Part shown: piece by piece, positions 26,740-27,386 of the stretch
Layout of the letters: every line of letters starts with the position of its first letter
Numbering within the stretch: the stretch's first letter is position 1
DNA from: a virus
IMG/VR virus record: IMGVR_UViG_3300025083_003781
Span: 1 to 27,386 of that record
Length of the DNA: 27,386 nucleotides
Reading direction: 5' to 3' (one strand)
Program-made: the position numbers and the translations under genes
Notes under the pieces: model-generated
What the model saw: only the letters and a program-made list of their open reading frames with translations
Databases searched by the model: none
Told to the model about the DNA's origin: nothing

Positions 26740-27386
26740 AAGTCTCAATCATTCGTGCTAGATCGTTGTCTGAAATATTAACACCAGATTTAATAGTGCC
26801 TGCCTGCATATTCAAAGCTCGCGAAAGTTTACGTAAGTTAGCGGTTTGTTTAGACTTTCCTTTACGAAGTAAGTCAACTGTCTTTTTACGTGTTGCGGAA
26901 TCTAATTTTAAATCACCATCCAATTTAATTTTGTCTACGATTGTTTCCATGAAGTCATAAATTTCAACATCTGTTGGATCTATTTCAATCATAAAGGCCC
27001 TTGTACGAATTGCACCATCAGGGTCGAGCTTATCTATTTTCAAGTTGGAGATGAATATGACTTTACCCGTAAATTCAAAATAACGTGGGATTTTCCCTTG
27101 ATCAAGGATTTCCTCATCAGTCATATCCTCATCTGGATCAACGACATTCTTACCCATTTTATTCCATACTAGCTTTCTTACCTTTTTAGTATCGGTCGCA
27201 GCTTTAAACATGTTACGTGCTTCTTGATCTTTTAAAGCATCGTCGGAATCATCGAATAGTACGATTTCGTCTTTGTATTTAAACAGGAGAGAATATATAC
27301 CTGCAGCTGATGCAGTACCAGTGTTTTTAAAGTAACCTTGTCCGTCAGAAAGACCAATTTCGCCTAACACCTTTTCTACAGTATAT
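26732..27386 (-). CDS. AAA-type ATPase, C-terminal part, cut by window edge
   Basis: The reading frame is open to the right edge, so the N terminus with the Walker A motif lies outside. The visible part has DEIVLFDDSDDAL (Walker B with acidic residues), KVIFISNLKIDKLDPDGAIR (sensor 1 and possible Arg finger region), followed by a C-terminal helical lid (LDSATRKKTVDLLRKGKSKQ). This is typical of a P-loop AAA+ protein. Neighbouring genes suggest a role in head or DNA transactions in the marine T4-like set. The true start cannot be determined here; a GTG at 27370 is merely the first in-window candidate. Confidence 0.7.
   Translation of the reverse strand, partial: YTVEKVLGEIGLSDGQGYFKNTGTASAAGIYSLLFKYKDEIVLFDDSDDALKDQEARNMFKAATDTKKVRKLVWNKMGKNVVDPDEDMTDEEILDQGKIPRYFEFTGKVIFISNLKIDKLDPDGAIRTRAFMIEIDPTDVEIYDFMETIVDKIKLDGDLKLDSATRKKTVDLLRKGKSKQTANLRKLSRALNMQAGTIKSGVNISDNDLARMIETYA

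Overview
This window is a piece of a low-GC tailed-phage genome, most like a marine T4-type myovirus. All 37 protein genes, the tRNA cluster and a tmRNA-related RNA lie on the minus strand, so transcription runs from the right edge to the left. The phage assignment rests on a T4-type RNase H, class I ribonucleotide reductase genes in tight array, TATAAATA late-promoter elements, a SegE-like GIY-YIG gene, a lysis pair, and several families known to me mainly from marine T4-like phages (DUF6267, DUF5872 and DUF5824-like). The host cannot be read from the sequence; a marine gammaproteobacterium such as Vibrio is only a guess.

Region by region in transcription order. 27386-18504: an AAA-type ATPase cut by the edge, then conserved marine-phage proteins, including a cupin fused to a nucleotidyltransferase-like domain, a nicotinamide-nucleotide adenylyltransferase-like protein, a coiled-coil membrane protein and an internally duplicated protein. 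Several start codons here sit 5-6 bases after late-promoter-like elements. 18468-9490: nucleotide and DNA metabolism, with NrdB, NrdA, a zinc-ribbon protein, an Ntn-hydrolase-like protein, a GIY-YIG protein, RNase H, a DUF6433-like protein, a glycosylase-like protein, an FmdB-type zinc ribbon, a PD-(D/E)XK nuclease, a nucleoside deoxyribosyltransferase-like protein and three tiny genes.

9480-4154 is an RNA region. It begins with a pseudoknotted RNA domain and an 81-nt tmRNA tRNA-like domain (G3:U70 acceptor stem, UUCGACG signature, encoded CCA) that lacks the usual internal mRNA part. Then come two tandem 95-bp repeats that each carry a promoter, about 0.7 kb of structured RNA with a terminator overlapped by an alternative hairpin, and a tRNA array. 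I can read 26 ordinary tRNAs covering all 20 amino acids, plus seven aberrant tRNA-like elements, one of which ends in a pseudoknot next to ACCA. A metallophosphoesterase gene separates tRNA-Arg(ACG) from the rest.

4117-1: a YkuK-type RNase H-like protein, small unknown genes, a 0.3-kb repeat block that also occurs near 10.2-10.5 kb, and then a late promoter followed by a holin-like protein, an endolysin, a glycosyltransferase-like protein and small genes.

Taken together, the window supports phage takeover of translation (full tRNA set and tmRNA-like RNA), dNTP supply and primer removal, and late lysis. The best candidates for something undescribed are the split or reduced tmRNA-like locus, the attenuator-like leader of the tRNA array and the family of non-canonical tRNA-like RNAs.
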